Below, piece after piece: positions 1 to 8,666 of a stretch of 64,000 nt of DNA. This DNA is from Agromyces italicus DSM 16388. GTDB taxonomy: Bacteria > Actinomycetota > Actinomycetes > Actinomycetales > Microbacteriaceae. Both the position numbers and the translations under genes were made by a program. Position 1 is the first letter of the stretch. Every line of letters starts with the position of its first letter. The stretch covers positions 186,001 to 250,000 of the forward strand of contig NZ_ATXF01000006.1 in the NCBI RefSeq assembly GCF_000421545.1, in the 5' to 3' direction. The notes under the pieces were generated by a model. It was not told the origin of the DNA and ran no database searches. It saw only the letters and a list, made by a program, of their open reading frames with translations.

Positions 1-124
1 CGACCCGCCAGAGGGGGGCGTTGCCGACCGAGAGCACGGTGTTGGTGCGGTCGTACGCGGCGGCGACGCGATCGAACATCGCCGACACCTCGCGGGGGTC
101 CTTGCCGAGGTCTGCGCGGGTCAT
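1..124 (-). CDS. menG: Demethylmenaquinone methyltransferase, N-terminal fragment
   Basis: Only the first 41 codons lie in the window; the gene runs off the left edge. The residues after the ATG include [20 protein letters not shown] and NTVLSVG, the N-terminal signature of UbiE/MenG methyltransferases, which do the last C-methylation of menaquinone using S-adenosylmethionine. The start is fixed by the ATG six bases downstream of a TAGAAT -10 box, which suggests a leaderless transcript. It faces the same way as menF and opens the men cluster. The SAM-binding motifs are outside the window, so identity rests on the N-terminus and context. Confidence 0.88.
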   Translation of the reverse strand, partial: MTRADLGKDPREVSAMFDRVAAAYDRTNTVLSVGNAPLWRV

Positions 125-130
125 CCCCCG

Positions 131-136
131 ATTCTA
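131..136 (-). promoter_or_regulatory. -10 box of menG, leaderless
   Basis: TAGAAT on the minus strand ends six bases before the menG ATG. This places transcription initiation at or next to the start codon, with no room for a ribosome binding site. Confidence 0.55.
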
Positions 137-353
137 CCGGGGCTCTCTCGCCGAGCGGCGGATCCCCTGACCACCCGGTCGCCGGCCCGAGCACCCCCTC
201 TCCGGCGCCCCGACGCTGCGTCGACCTCCAGCCGAAACCAGGCGTGGTCGTATGGTCGTGTGGTCGCGCTCTCCAGACGTGCCACTCCCCCAGCCGCGCA
301 TGCAGCGGAACTCAGTGAGGCGCAGCATCCCGCGATGCGCATGCAGAAGGCCG

Positions 354-1598
354 CTACCCGCCGAACGCCTCGACGATCGGCCGGAACTTCATGTCGGTCT
401 CGGCGAGCTCGTCGGCGGGCACCGAATCGTGGACGATGCCGCAACCGGCATACGCCGTGACCGTGCCGTCGGGATCGACCTGTGCGCAGCGCAGCGCGAT
501 CGCCCACTCGCCGTCGCCGTCGCCGTCGACCCACCCCACGGGGCCCGCATACCGCCCGCGGTCGAAGCCCTCGAGCTCGGCGATCGCGTGCAGCGCGATC
601 TTGCGCGGCGTGCCCGCGACGGCGGCCGTCGGGTGCACGGCCTTCACGAGGTCGAGCGAGCTCGAACCGTCGCCAAGGGTGCCCTTGAGGTCGGTGGCGA
701 GGTGCCACAGGTTCGGCAGCTGGAGGGTGAACGGTTCGGGGCTCGTGTCGAGGCGGGTCGTGTGCGGTTCGAGCCGCTGCACGGCGCTCGCGACGGCGAG
801 CGCATGCTCGGCGAGGTTCTTCTCGCTCGCCGCGAGGGCAGCGGCATGGTCGCGGTCGGATGCCTCGCCGGCGCCCCGCGGCGCCGTTCCGGCCAGCACC
901 CGCGCCGAAACGGTGCCGTGGTCGACCCGCACGAGCGTCTCGGGGCTCGCGCCGATGAGTCCGTCGACGGCGAAGACCCAGGTGTCGGGGTAATCCTCGG
1001 CGAGGCGGTTGATGGTCGCCCGCAGCCCGGCGTCGTCGCCCAACGTGCCGACGAGCTGGCGCGCGAGCACCGCCTTCTCGAATTCGCCGACATCGATGCG
1101 GCGCACCGCCTCGGCCACGGCCGACTCGTACGCCTCGGGCGGCAGCGAACCCGGCTCGAACGCGACCCGCGGAACCTGCCGCTTCGGTGCGGGCTCGGGG
1201 ACGGTCACCTCGGTGGGCGTCTCGAAGCCGATTCGCGTCACCCAGGCGCGACCGTCGCGGCGGCCGATGACGAGTTCGGGCACGATGAGCACGCTCGTCG
1301 CCTCCGACTCGTCGGCGAACCCGAACGCGCCGAACGCGACGAGGCCGGTGCCCGGCAGCCCGACCCGGTCGTCGATGTCGGCGTCGGCGGCGATCGAGGT
1401 CCACGCCGAGGCGGCGTCCTCGATGCGCGAGGGGCCCGACGATTCGACGCGCAGCACCTCGCCGAGTCCGACGATGCCCTCGCCGCGGCGCATCCAGACG
1501 AGCGGGTGGCGCGGGTCGGTGCGCGGAATCAGGGGTTCGGTCTCATCGACGGCCACCGTCCTGACGACGAGGCGCGCCGGGGCGTGCGTCTGACTCAC
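354..1598 (-). CDS. menF: Isochorismate synthase MenF
   Basis: 414 aa, normal for the chorismate-binding (ADC synthase/isochorismate synthase) family. It converts chorismate to isochorismate, the entry step of menaquinone synthesis, in the cytosol with Mg2+. The C-terminal half carries family motifs: the LVGTLGDDAGLR helix, TAPRGAGEASD, VHPTAAVAGTPR with the substrate-binding His and Pro, GPVGWVDGDGDGEWAIALRC, and the final YAGCGIVHDS with ETDMKFRPI. The start is a GTG six bases after a TAGGCT -10 box. About 230 bp without a gene separate it from menG. A salicylate or siderophore isochorismate synthase is possible in principle, but the surrounding men genes make MenF far more likely. Confidence 0.93.
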   Translation of the reverse strand: MSQTHAPARLVVRTVAVDETEPLIPRTDPRHPLVWMRRGEGIVGLGEVLRVESSGPSRIEDAASAWTSIAADADIDDRVGLPGTGLVAFGAFGFADESEATSVLIVPELVIGRRDGRAWVTRIGFETPTEVTVPEPAPKRQVPRVAFEPGSLPPEAYESAVAEAVRRIDVGEFEKAVLARQLVGTLGDDAGLRATINRLAEDYPDTWVFAVDGLIGASPETLVRVDHGTVSARVLAGTAPRGAGEASDRDHAAALAASEKNLAEHALAVASAVQRLEPHTTRLDTSPEPFTLQLPNLWHLATDLKGTLGDGSSSLDLVKAVHPTAAVAGTPRKIALHAIAELEGFDRGRYAGPVGWVDGDGDGEWAIALRCAQVDPDGTVTAYAGCGIVHDSVPADELAETDMKFRPIVEAFGG

Positions 1599-1604
1599 CT
1601 CGCA

Positions 1605-1610
1605 AGCCTA
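1605..1610 (-). promoter_or_regulatory. -10 box of menF, leaderless
   Basis: TAGGCT on the minus strand, six bases before the GTG start of menF. No ribosome binding site fits between the box and the start. Confidence 0.5.
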
Positions 1611-1630
1611 CGCTCGTGCGGCGGACCTGC

Positions 1631-1770
1631 GGGTTGAGGAGGGAGCGCAGCGACCGTCTCGAAACCCCGGGAACGGCCCACAGCGGGTTGAGGAGGGAGC
1701 GCAGCGACCGTCTCGAAACCCCGGGAACCGCCCACTCCGGATCTCGAGACGCTTCGCTCCTCGATCCACT
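1631..1770. repeat. Family A repeat: two 54-bp tandem copies plus an inverted half
   Basis: Two copies of a 54-bp unit start at 1631 and 1685, each beginning GGGTTGAGGAGGGAGCGCAG and containing CGACCGTCTCGAAACC. They differ at only a few bases. An inverted half (CTCGAGACGCTTCGCTCCTC) follows at 1741-1765. The block fills the space between ppk2 and menF. The same element recurs throughout the window. Confidence 0.85.
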
Positions 1771-1777
1771 CAGACGC

Positions 1778-2635
1778 TCAGCTCGCCGCGAGACGCGCCC
1801 GCTGCTCGGCGACGTCGTAGTCGGCCACGGGCCACTCGAGCCCCATCGTCTCGAGCGCGTCGATGAGCAGGTGCTGCACCGCGAGCCGCGCGTACCACTT
1901 GTGGTCGGCGGGAACGACGAACCACGGGGCATCCGCCGTCGACGTTCGATCGAATGCCACCTGGTACGCCTCGCGGTACGCGGGCGCGAGCAGACGCTCG
2001 TCGATGTCGCCGGGGTTGAACTTCCAGTTCTTGTCGGGTCGGTCGAGCCGCTCCTGGAGGCGCTGCTTCTGCTCGTCGGCCGAGATGTGCAGCATCACCT
2101 TGATGATCGTCGTGCCGTTCGCGACCTGCCCGCGCTCGAACTCGTTGATCGCGTCGTAGCGGCGCTCGATCTCGGCGGGCGGGGCGAGTTCGCGCACGCG
2201 CCCGATCAGCACGTCTTCGTAGTGCGAGCGGTCGAAGACGCCGATCATGCCCGGGCCGGGCGTCTCCTTGCTGACGCGCCAGAGGAAGTCGTGGCCGAGC
2301 TCCTCCTCGGTCGGCTTCTTGAACGCCGCGAGCTGCACGCCCTGCGGGTCGACCGCGCCCATCACGTGCTTGACGATGCCGCCCTTGCCCGCAGTGTCCA
2401 TCGCCTGAAGCACGAGGAGGACCCTCCGCTTGTGGCCGCCCATGCGGCTGCCTGCGAACAACTGCTCCTGAAGTTCGGCGAGGATGCCGGCGCCTTCGGC
2501 GAGCGCCGCCTTCGCATCGCGCTTGCCGCCGTCGAAGCCGGGGTGCGCCTGCGGGTCGACGTCGGCCAGGCGGAACCCGGCAGCGACCCGGAGGAGTTCG
2601 GCGGGGTCGGCGGTCCAGAACGATTCGCGGCTCAT
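1778..2635 (-). CDS. ppk2: Polyphosphate kinase 2 family protein
   Basis: 285 aa, typical of single-domain PPK2. These cytosolic enzymes move phosphate between polyphosphate and nucleotides. Visible motifs are a Walker A-like MDTAGKGG at residues 79-86, the following GVQLAAFKKPTEEELGHDFLWR substrate loop, the Walker B-like GVFDRSHYEDVL, the RRYDAINEFE helix and the lid segment DRPDKNWKFNPGD. The chosen ATG begins MSRESFW; the open frame extends upstream, but that part overlaps menD and lacks homology. Subclass (ADP- or AMP-phosphorylating) cannot be read reliably. It is co-directional with menD, 80 bp downstream of it, with no obvious functional tie to menaquinone. Confidence 0.9.
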   Translation of the reverse strand: MSRESFWTADPAELLRVAAGFRLADVDPQAHPGFDGGKRDAKAALAEGAGILAELQEQLFAGSRMGGHKRRVLLVLQAMDTAGKGGIVKHVMGAVDPQGVQLAAFKKPTEEELGHDFLWRVSKETPGPGMIGVFDRSHYEDVLIGRVRELAPPAEIERRYDAINEFERGQVANGTTIIKVMLHISADEQKQRLQERLDRPDKNWKFNPGDIDERLLAPAYREAYQVAFDRTSTADAPWFVVPADHKWYARLAVQHLLIDALETMGLEWPVADYDVAEQRARLAAS

Positions 2636-2715
2636 GCGGCCATCCTGCCGGTCGGCCGGATGCCACGGCAACTCTCGCCCGCCCGCCGACGCGGCACGGC
2701 GGCGCGCCGCGCGGC

Positions 2716-4695
2716 TCAGCGCGGCAGCGGAACCTCGAGGATCGTCGGGCCGTCGACGCGCGTGCCGAGTGCCTCGTCGAGTTCGGCGCGGGTCGACGCC
2801 CGCGAGTACGACCAGCCGTAGGCCGTGGCGAGCGCTGCGAGGTCGACCTGCTGCGGCGTGAACTGCACGCGGTCGAAGGCGTCGGCCGGTGCCGTCGCGG
2901 CCACCTCCAGGGCGTCGAAGATCGTGCCGCCGCCGTCGTTGCCGACGATCAGCAGGAGCCGGGGTCGCGGTTCGCCCGCGCCGAGCAGCAGCGACCCGAC
3001 GTCGTGCAGCAGGGTGAGGTCGCCGATCAGCGCGCGGGTCGTGCTTGAGTCGGCTGCACCGCCACGGGATGCCTCCGCCCAAGCCGCGATCGACCGCTCG
3101 GCCTGCTCGGCCGCAGCGAGCTTGGCGGTGAGGTCCGATTCTGAGTGGGTTGAGGAGCGACGAAGGAGCGTCTCGAAGCCCTGCTGGTTTCGAGACGCGT
3201 CCTCCTTCGTCGTGCGCTCCTCAACCGGCTCTTGAGTCGGGGCATCCGTCTGGCTGGCGATCGCGATGCCGAGCGCGGTCGCGACCGTGCCGTCGATGCC
3301 CGCGAGGCCGCGATTGGCGTGCACGGTGATGCGGCGGCCGGGCACGGCCCGGTCGGCGTCGCGAATGAGGCGGGATGCCCCGAACACGAGCCGGTCGTGC
3401 GGCCACGTCGCGCCCCAGATGGCGTCGACGAGCATGCGGCGGGTGATCGGCGCGCGGGCGGCGGCGAGCTGGGCGCGCATGAACTCGCGGTGGAGTTCGA
3501 GGTCGCCGACGTGCCCCGTCTCGTCGATTCCCTCGGCGACGGCGGGCGCGGCCGGCGGCAGGCCGGCCTCGACGAGGATGCGACTCGTGTGCACCCAGCG
3601 GCGCACCCAGCTGCGCTCCTCGGCGGTCTGCGGCGCGGCGGGCGTCACGGTTTCGGCGTGCACGGCGCGCTCGAACCGGCGCACGCGCCTGCCCGGGTTG
3701 AACCATTCGATGCCCGACGGCGCGACGACGATCGTCTCGACGTCGTCGCGCTGCACGAGCGCCGGCACCTCGCGCGACAGTGTCGGATGCCCGAACACCA
3801 CCACCCGCTCGACCGCATCGCCGAAGCCCGGCTCTCGCAGCAGATCGCGGTACGCGACGACGAGGTTCGGCCCGAAATGCGCACCGCTCGTGACCTCCGC
3901 CGCGAGCGGCCAGTCGCCGTCGCGAGCGAACGCCTCGGCCTCGGGGCCGGCGCCCGCCCCGGCGACGACCAGGGTGCGCGGTCCGCGGGCGATCAGGGCA
4001 CCGACGGGTCGATCAGCGGGCTGAGGAGGGAGCGAAGCGACCGTCTCGAAACCACCGGCGCCCGGGCTTCGAGACGCTCCTTCGTCGCTCCTCGACCCAC
4101 TCCACGGCGAGGACAACGGTTCGCGCAATTGCAGGTTGAGGTGCACCGGCCCGGGGCCGGGGTGGGCGATGAGCCCGCCGTCGGCGTCGCGGCCGAGGGC
4201 CGCCGCGACGACCTCTCGGGCGAGCTTCGCCGCGAACAGCGACTCCCCCGGCGCCCCCTCGGGCGCGGTGACGTCCCGCTCGAGGCGCACAGCGCCCGCG
4301 AAGATGCCGGGCTGCATCGTGGTCTGGTTCGAGCGGATGCCACGGAGCTCCGCCGGGCGATCGGCTGTGAGGAGCACGAGCGGCACGCCCGAGTGATGCG
4401 CTTCGAGCACCGCGGGGTGCAGGTTCGCGACGGCGGTGCCCGAGGTCGTCACGACGAGCGCCGGACGACCCGCCTCGACCGCGAGCCCGAGGGCGAGGAA
4501 GCCGGCCCCCCGCTCGTCGAGACGCACGTGCAGGCGCACGAGACCCTGCCGCTCGAACTCCGCCGCGGCGAGCGCGATCGCCTGCGAACGCGAACCGGGG
4601 GCGACGACGACGTCGAGCACACCGGCGCGCACGAACTCCTCGAGCAGCGCGACCGAGAACGCGGTCGCCGGTGCCGTCGGCACCGACTCAGGCAT
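2716..4695 (-). CDS. menD: SEPHCHC synthase MenD, enlarged by two in-frame repeat insertions
   Basis: 659 aa, about 100 longer than typical MenD (about 550-580). This thiamine-diphosphate enzyme condenses 2-oxoglutarate with isochorismate. The N-terminus [51 protein letters not shown] and C-terminal [18 protein letters not shown] are classic MenD; the cofactor segment continues at [15 protein letters not shown] and [11 protein letters not shown]. The extra length is explained largely by two family A repeats read in frame: residues about 200-226 (peptide [19 protein letters not shown]) and about 490-516 (peptide [18 protein letters not shown]). The second splits the region between the start of the cofactor domain and LIGDL. 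The ATG overlaps the upstream gene by 8 bases, suggesting translational coupling. Confidence 0.93.
   Translation of the reverse strand: MPESVPTAPATAFSVALLEEFVRAGVLDVVVAPGSRSQAIALAAAEFERQGLVRLHVRLDERGAGFLALGLAVEAGRPALVVTTSGTAVANLHPAVLEAHHSGVPLVLLTADRPAELRGIRSNQTTMQPGIFAGAVRLERDVTAPEGAPGESLFAAKLAREVVAAALGRDADGGLIAHPGPGPVHLNLQLREPLSSPWSGSRSDEGASRSPGAGGFETVASLPPQPADRPVGALIARGPRTLVVAGAGAGPEAEAFARDGDWPLAAEVTSGAHFGPNLVVAYRDLLREPGFGDAVERVVVFGHPTLSREVPALVQRDDVETIVVAPSGIEWFNPGRRVRRFERAVHAETVTPAAPQTAEERSWVRRWVHTSRILVEAGLPPAAPAVAEGIDETGHVGDLELHREFMRAQLAAARAPITRRMLVDAIWGATWPHDRLVFGASRLIRDADRAVPGRRITVHANRGLAGIDGTVATALGIAIASQTDAPTQEPVEERTTKEDASRNQQGFETLLRRSSTHSESDLTAKLAAAEQAERSIAAWAEASRGGAADSSTTRALIGDLTLLHDVGSLLLGAGEPRPRLLLIVGNDGGGTIFDALEVAATAPADAFDRVQFTPQQVDLAALATAYGWSYSRASTRAELDEALGTRVDGPTILEVPLPR
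3148..3226. repeat. Family A inverted pair inside menD (insertion 2)
   Basis: The left arm, beginning GGTTGAGGAGCGACGAAGGA, and the right arm, ending GTGCGCTCCTCAACC, are inverted copies separated by five bases (CTGCT). The whole element lies within menD and keeps the frame open. Confidence 0.85.
4018..4098. repeat. Family A inverted pair inside menD (insertion 1)
   Basis: The left arm 4018-4053 contains GAGGGAGCGAAGCGACCGTC. The right arm 4064-4098 contains TTCGAGACGCTCCTTCGTCG. They are inverted relative to each other. The element is translated as a Gly/Ser-rich stretch of MenD. Confidence 0.85.
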
Positions 4696-5134
4696 TCGGC
4701 CGGGGCGACGGGCCGGTCTCACCCGGCGTGCCGGGGGCGTCGGGGTTGTCGGGCCGCTTGCCGGGTTCTGCCTTGCGGCCCGCGCCGGGGCCTCCGGCCG
4801 AGGCATCCGTCTCGCCGTCGAGCTCGGCGAGCTCTTCTTCGAGCCGGCGGATGCGATCGGCCTGCACGGCGTCGTCGCCCAGGCGACGAAGGAAGTCGGT
4901 GTCGTCGTCGGGGGCGACGGTGCGGCTGCGCCCGGCGGGGCGGTTCACGGAGCCGCCGCGACCGACGAGGAACCAGAGCACAGCGCCGATGACGGGCACG
5001 ACGAGGATCACGACGATCCACCAGCCGCGCTTCAACCCTCGGATGCGCAGCCGGTCGAGCAGTGCGCAGTCGACGACCGCGTAGACCGTGAAGATCACGG
5101 CGGCGACGCCGAGTCCGAAGAGCAGCCGGGCCAT
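4688..5134 (-). CDS. PLD nuclease N-terminal domain-like small membrane protein
   Basis: 148 aa. Two hydrophobic helices sit near residues 3-23 and 38-60 with the sequence [20 protein letters not shown] between a basic linker and LVGRG; this is the two-helix arrangement of the Cardiolipsynt_N/PLDc_N family, found as small stand-alone proteins in actinobacteria. The C-terminus is a charged, Pro/Gly-rich tail. The function is not known; no phospholipase motif is present. It ends inside the first codons of menD (8-base overlap), so the two are probably one transcript. The start ATG is six bases after a TAGACT box. Confidence 0.75.
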   Translation of the reverse strand: MARLLFGLGVAAVIFTVYAVVDCALLDRLRIRGLKRGWWIVVILVVPVIGAVLWFLVGRGGSVNRPAGRSRTVAPDDDTDFLRRLGDDAVQADRIRRLEEELAELDGETDASAGGPGAGRKAEPGKRPDNPDAPGTPGETGPSPRPNA

Positions 5135-5206
5135 GGTGCCAGTCTAGGCTCGCCGGGTCACGGCTGGCTGGGAGCCGCCTTCAGACACCGCACCTACACT
5201 GTCAGG
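5135..5206. promoter_or_regulatory. Divergent promoter region with two leaderless -10 boxes
   Basis: On the minus strand TAGACT (5141-5146) precedes the PLD_N-like gene by six bases. On the plus strand TACACT (5195-5200) precedes the GTG of the DUF4229 gene by six bases. Both starts appear leaderless, and the two promoters share 72 bp. Confidence 0.55.
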
Positions 5207-5506
5207 GTGAAATCCGTGCCCGTCTGGATCTGGTACACGACGATTCGAGTCCTCCTCTTCGCCGTGCCGCTCGCCGTCCTCCTGATCGCGGGGGTGACCC
5301 CGTGGATCTCGGCGCTCGTCGCCGCGGTGTTCGGATTCAGCGCCTCGCTCCTCTTCCTGCGCCGCCCGCGCGAGTCGATGTCGAACGAGATCTACGCCGC
5401 GCGCAATCGTGAGAAGCCGCTCGCACGTGAAGACGACGAAGCCGAGGATGCGGCGATCGCCGCTGCAGACGAGCCCGCTGCACCCGAGCAGCGCGCCGCC
5501 GAGTGA
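5207..5506 (+). CDS. DUF4229 domain-containing membrane protein
   Basis: 99 aa. Two hydrophobic segments (about residues 5-23 and 27-46) are followed by LFLRRPRESMSNEIYAAR and an acidic tail. This pattern matches DUF4229, a small actinobacterial membrane family commonly found beside menA. The function is unknown. The GTG start was chosen because it sits six bases from a TACACT -10 box and because the protein then begins KSVPVWIWYTTIRVL, as in the family. It converges on menA with a 19-base gap. Confidence 0.8.
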   Translation: MKSVPVWIWYTTIRVLLFAVPLAVLLIAGVTPWISALVAAVFGFSASLLFLRRPRESMSNEIYAARNREKPLAREDDEAEDAAIAAADEPAAPEQRAAE

Positions 5507-5525
5507 CCGCAGCGCGGTCGGGGCG

Positions 5526-6527
5526 TCAGAACGCGAAGGCCAGCCCCAGCCCGACCCCGTAGAGCAGTGCGGTGATGCTGGTGAGCTGCAACGCGAGGAT
5601 GAGTTCGCGCGCCGTCTTCGCGGTGAGCACGATGACGCAGGCCGGCACCGCGGCGAGCAGTGCGAAGAGCACGAGCCACGCCGTCGGGTAGAAGAACGCG
5701 AAGAACACGGCGATGCCGAACGGCACGAGCGTGAACAGCACGAACAGGATGCGCCCGGCGAGCGGTCCGATGAGCACCGCGAGGGTGCGCTTGCCCGCCA
5801 CCCTGTCTTGCTCGACGTCGCGCAGGTTGTTCGCCATGAGCACGGCGCACGCGAGCAGCCCGACGCCGACGCCGCCGAGCCAGGCCTCGAGGTTCACGGT
5901 GAGCGCCTGCACGAACGCCGAGCCCGCCGTCGCGACGATCCCGAAGAAGACGAACACGAAGACCTCGCCGAGCCCCGCGTAGCCGTAGGGCCGCTTGCCG
6001 CCGGTATAGAACCAGGCCGCGACGATCGCCGCCGCACCGACGGCGATGAGCCACCACTGCTGGGTGATGACGACGAGGGCCAGCCCGGCGAGCGCGGCGA
6101 GCGCGAAGAACGAGAGTGCGACCACCAGCACGTGCCGCGGTTTCACGGCGCCCGAGGCGGTGAGCCGCCGAGGCCCGACCCGGTGGTCATCGGTGCCGCG
6201 GACCCCGTCGGAGTAGTCGTTCGAGTAGTTGACGCCGATCTGCAGGGCGAGCGCGACGACGAGGGCGAGCAGCGCGCGCGCCGGATGCCACGGCCCGTCG
6301 GCCATCGCGATGACCCCCGCCCCCGTGCCGAGCGCGACGGGCGCGATGGCGAGCGGAAGCGTGCGCAGGCGCGCACCCGAGATCCAGTCGGCGGCGGTCG
6401 CGGGGCCGGCTGCACCGGCGGCACGCGGGCTCGCAGCCTTCGCGGGGTTGCCCGATCGGCCGTGCGTGCGCGAACGCTTCGCGAGGTCGTCGGCGGGATT
6501 CATCCGTTGGGGTTTCGGGCGGGCCAC
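5526..6527 (-). CDS. menA: 1,4-dihydroxy-2-naphthoate polyprenyltransferase MenA
   Basis: 333 aa, a UbiA-superfamily membrane prenyltransferase that attaches the polyprenyl chain to DHNA to form demethylmenaquinone. The first Asp-rich motif is NDYSDGVRGTDD (about residues 103-114) and the second is NLRDVEQDRVAGKRT; both bind the Mg2+-diphosphate. About eight or nine hydrophobic helices follow an unusually long basic N-terminus of about 45 residues. The start is GTG at 6527; ATG at 6503 (MNPADDL) is a credible alternative and would remove eight residues. Co-directional with menD, but separated from it by the divergent DUF4229 pair. Confidence 0.93.
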   Translation of the reverse strand: MARPKPQRMNPADDLAKRSRTHGRSGNPAKAASPRAAGAAGPATAADWISGARLRTLPLAIAPVALGTGAGVIAMADGPWHPARALLALVVALALQIGVNYSNDYSDGVRGTDDHRVGPRRLTASGAVKPRHVLVVALSFFALAALAGLALVVITQQWWLIAVGAAAIVAAWFYTGGKRPYGYAGLGEVFVFVFFGIVATAGSAFVQALTVNLEAWLGGVGVGLLACAVLMANNLRDVEQDRVAGKRTLAVLIGPLAGRILFVLFTLVPFGIAVFFAFFYPTAWLVLFALLAAVPACVIVLTAKTARELILALQLTSITALLYGVGLGLAFAF

Positions 6528-6560
6528 GACACCATGCTAATTCGCGAGGCGTGCCCGAGC

Positions 6561-6594
6561 CGCTGAAGAGGCGCGCCAGCGCCGTCTCGAAACC
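6561..6594. repeat. Degenerate family A half-element
   Basis: CGCTGAAGAGGCGCGCCAGC followed by GCCGTCTCGAAACC matches one half of family A with several changes. It lies between menA and the MarR gene. Confidence 0.5.
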
Positions 6595-6619
6595 GCGCTC
6601 CCTCCGCAACCCGGAGAGC

Positions 6620-7066
6620 TCAGCGCACCTCTTTCACCGCGTCGAGATAGCGGGCGACCACCTCGAGCTCGGCGACGGTGAAGCCCTCATGCACGCGGCG
6701 CATGCCCTCGAGGAGGCTGCGGTACGGGTCGTCCTCGCCGCCCGTGCCGGTTCCGGCGAGCGCACCGGGGCGCAGGTGCACGACGACGCGCCGCCGGTCG
6801 TTCGGATCGGTCGAGCGCTCGATGAGGCCCTGCCTCTCGAGCCGGTCGAGCACCCGCGTCGTGGTGCTCGTCGGCAGCTCGGTCAGCTGGCTCACCTCAC
6901 CGGCGGTCATGGGCTCGCCGCTGCGGGCGATGAAGCCCAGTGCCTGGAGGTCGACGACGTTGACGCCCATCGACCGGGCGATGCGCTCGTTGGTCATGAC
7001 CGACGACGCGATCACGAGCTGCAAGAGCTCGACGATGCGCCCGCTCACCTCGGCCTTGGTTGACAT
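6620..7066 (-). CDS. MarR family transcriptional regulator
   Basis: 148 aa. The winged helix-turn-helix is clear: LQALGFIARSGEPMTAGEVSQ, then TSTTTRVLDRLERQGLIERS and the wing DPNDRRRVVVHL. It probably represses the divergent DHA2 transporter, with ligand release, as is usual for MarR-efflux pairs. I chose ATG 7066 (MSTKAEVSGR); a GTG at 7081 in the same frame would add five residues. The 112-bp gap to the transporter carries three evenly spaced palindromic sites, the likely operators. Confidence 0.88.
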   Translation of the reverse strand: MSTKAEVSGRIVELLQLVIASSVMTNERIARSMGVNVVDLQALGFIARSGEPMTAGEVSQLTELPTSTTTRVLDRLERQGLIERSTDPNDRRRVVVHLRPGALAGTGTGGEDDPYRSLLEGMRRVHEGFTVAELEVVARYLDAVKEVR

Positions 7067-7097
7067 TCGCGTTGGGCTCACTTATTCTCTCCGATAT

Positions 7098-7140
7098 GGG
7101 ATTATCCCTGTTTGGGATTATCTCGATCCGGGACTATCCC
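7098..7140. promoter_or_regulatory. Three operator-like palindromes at 16-bp spacing
   Basis: GGGATTATCCC (7098-7108), GGGATTATCTC (7114-7124) and GGGACTATCCC (7130-7140) start exactly 16 bp apart. The first has perfect 5-bp arms. They lie between the divergent MarR and MFS genes. A possible transporter promoter, TTGGGA (7112-7117) and TATCCC (7135-7140) with a 17-bp spacer, overlaps the second and third sites. Confidence 0.65.
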
Positions 7141-7178
7141 GGCCCGGAACAACTCAAGCTTACGAAAGGACGACGAGG

Positions 7179-8666
7179 ATGACCACCACCACCCCGCGCC
7201 GAGGCCTCGCCATCGGCATCCTCCTGTTCGCCTCGTTCATGGATCTGCTCGACGTCACGATCGTGCAGGTGGCCCTGCCGTCGATCGGCGCCGACCTCGA
7301 GGCGACCGAGGCGCAGCTCGAATGGATCGTCAGTGGCTACCTGCTCGCGTTCGCGGTCGCGCTGATCACGGGCGGGCGGCTCGGCGACCTGTTCGGCCGC
7401 AGGCGCGTGTTCCTCGTCGGCATCGCCGGCTTCACCCTCGCGTCGGCCGCGGCGGCGGCCGCCTGGTCGGGCGACGTGCTCGTGGCCACCCGCATCGCGC
7501 AGGGACTGTTCGCAGCCCTCATGGTGCCGCAGCTGCTCGCGTCGGTGCAGGCACTCTTCACGCCGCGCGAGCGCGCGCCGATGTACGGCCTGATCGGCGG
7601 CGTGGCCGGCATCGCGGCGGTCGCCGGGCCGGTACTCGGCGGATGGCTCGTCGACGCCGACCTCTGGGGCCTCGGCTGGCGCAGCGTGTTCCTCATCAAC
7701 GTTCCCGTGGGCATCGTGATCTTCGCGCTCGCCGCGCGATTCGTGCCAGAGACGCGCTCGTCGCGTCCGATGCGCCTCGACCTCGTCGGCGTCGTGCTGC
7801 TCACGGCGGTCATCCTCGCGTTCATGGTTCCGCTCGTCGAAGGCCAGACGCTCGGTTGGCCCGCCTGGCTCTGGATCCCGGTCGCCGCCGGCGCCCTGCT
7901 GCTCGTGATCTTCGTCGCCTACTCGCGCCGCCGCATGCGCCGCGACGCCTCGGCCCTGCTGCCCATGCCGCTCTTCGCCGATCGCGGATTCTCGGCCGGC
8001 ATCGTGACCCAGGCCGCCTTCCAGGGCTCGCTCAACGCCTTCACGCTGCCGTTCATCATCTACCTTCAGGTCGGGCTCGGCTTCGATGCGCTGACCGCCG
8101 GGCTCAACCTGCTCGCCTTCAGCCTGGGCGCGCTCGTCGGCACGGGTGCGGTGATCCCGCTGGTGGCGAAGGTCGGCAAGTACCTCGTCACGATCGGTGC
8201 GGTGATCATGGCCGCCGGCGTGGTCTGGGTGTTCGCCATCGTCGCCGACACGGGGGCAGACTTCACCGGGTGGGCGGCGGTCTGGCCCATGCTCCTGTCG
8301 GGCCTCGGGCTCGCGCTGCTCATCATCCCGCTCGTCGACGTGGCGCTCGCGACGGTGCCGGTCTCAGACGCGGGCGCGGCATCGGGCGCCTACAGCACGT
8401 TCCAACAGCTGGGCGCCGCGGCCGGCGTCGCGATCTCGACGACCGTCTTCTTCTCGGTGGTCGGCGACGACTGGAGCCGCGAGCACGTGCTCACCGCGCT
8501 GCAGGCGTCGGTGTGGGTCGCCGTGGCCGGCTTCGGCATCGCGGCGCTCGCGAGCCTGTTGCTCCCCCGGCGGGCGGCCGTCCAGGCGCACCTCGACGAG
8601 GCGCGCCGCCTGGCCGAGGCCGAAACGGATGCGGTGTCCGCGGAGCCTGCGGCGGTCGGCTCCTAG
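7179..8666 (+). CDS. DHA2-type (14-helix) MFS drug transporter
   Basis: 495 aa with about 14 hydrophobic segments, the size of EmrB/QacA exporters, which are proton-driven drug antiporters in the plasma membrane. Motif D1-like FMDLLDVTIVQVALPSI is at the N-terminus, WIVSGYLLAFA in helix 2, motif A GGRLGDLFGRRRVF in the first cytoplasmic loop and GPVLGGWLVD as motif C. The start has AAAGGA about ten bases upstream. It is divergent from the MarR gene and ends in a CTAG shared with menE's stop codon. The substrate cannot be inferred. Confidence 0.92.
   Translation: MTTTTPRRGLAIGILLFASFMDLLDVTIVQVALPSIGADLEATEAQLEWIVSGYLLAFAVALITGGRLGDLFGRRRVFLVGIAGFTLASAAAAAAWSGDVLVATRIAQGLFAALMVPQLLASVQALFTPRERAPMYGLIGGVAGIAAVAGPVLGGWLVDADLWGLGWRSVFLINVPVGIVIFALAARFVPETRSSRPMRLDLVGVVLLTAVILAFMVPLVEGQTLGWPAWLWIPVAAGALLLVIFVAYSRRRMRRDASALLPMPLFADRGFSAGIVTQAAFQGSLNAFTLPFIIYLQVGLGFDALTAGLNLLAFSLGALVGTGAVIPLVAKVGKYLVTIGAVIMAAGVVWVFAIVADTGADFTGWAAVWPMLLSGLGLALLIIPLVDVALATVPVSDAGAASGAYSTFQQLGAAAGVAISTTVFFSVVGDDWSREHVLTALQASVWVAVAGFGIAALASLLLPRRAAVQAHLDEARRLAEAETDAVSAEPAAVGS

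Noticed and set aside
3232..4992. A plus-strand frame of nearly 590 codons opposite menD
   Set aside because: Low-complexity Arg/Asp/His-rich product without motifs; menD on the minus strand has full family signatures.
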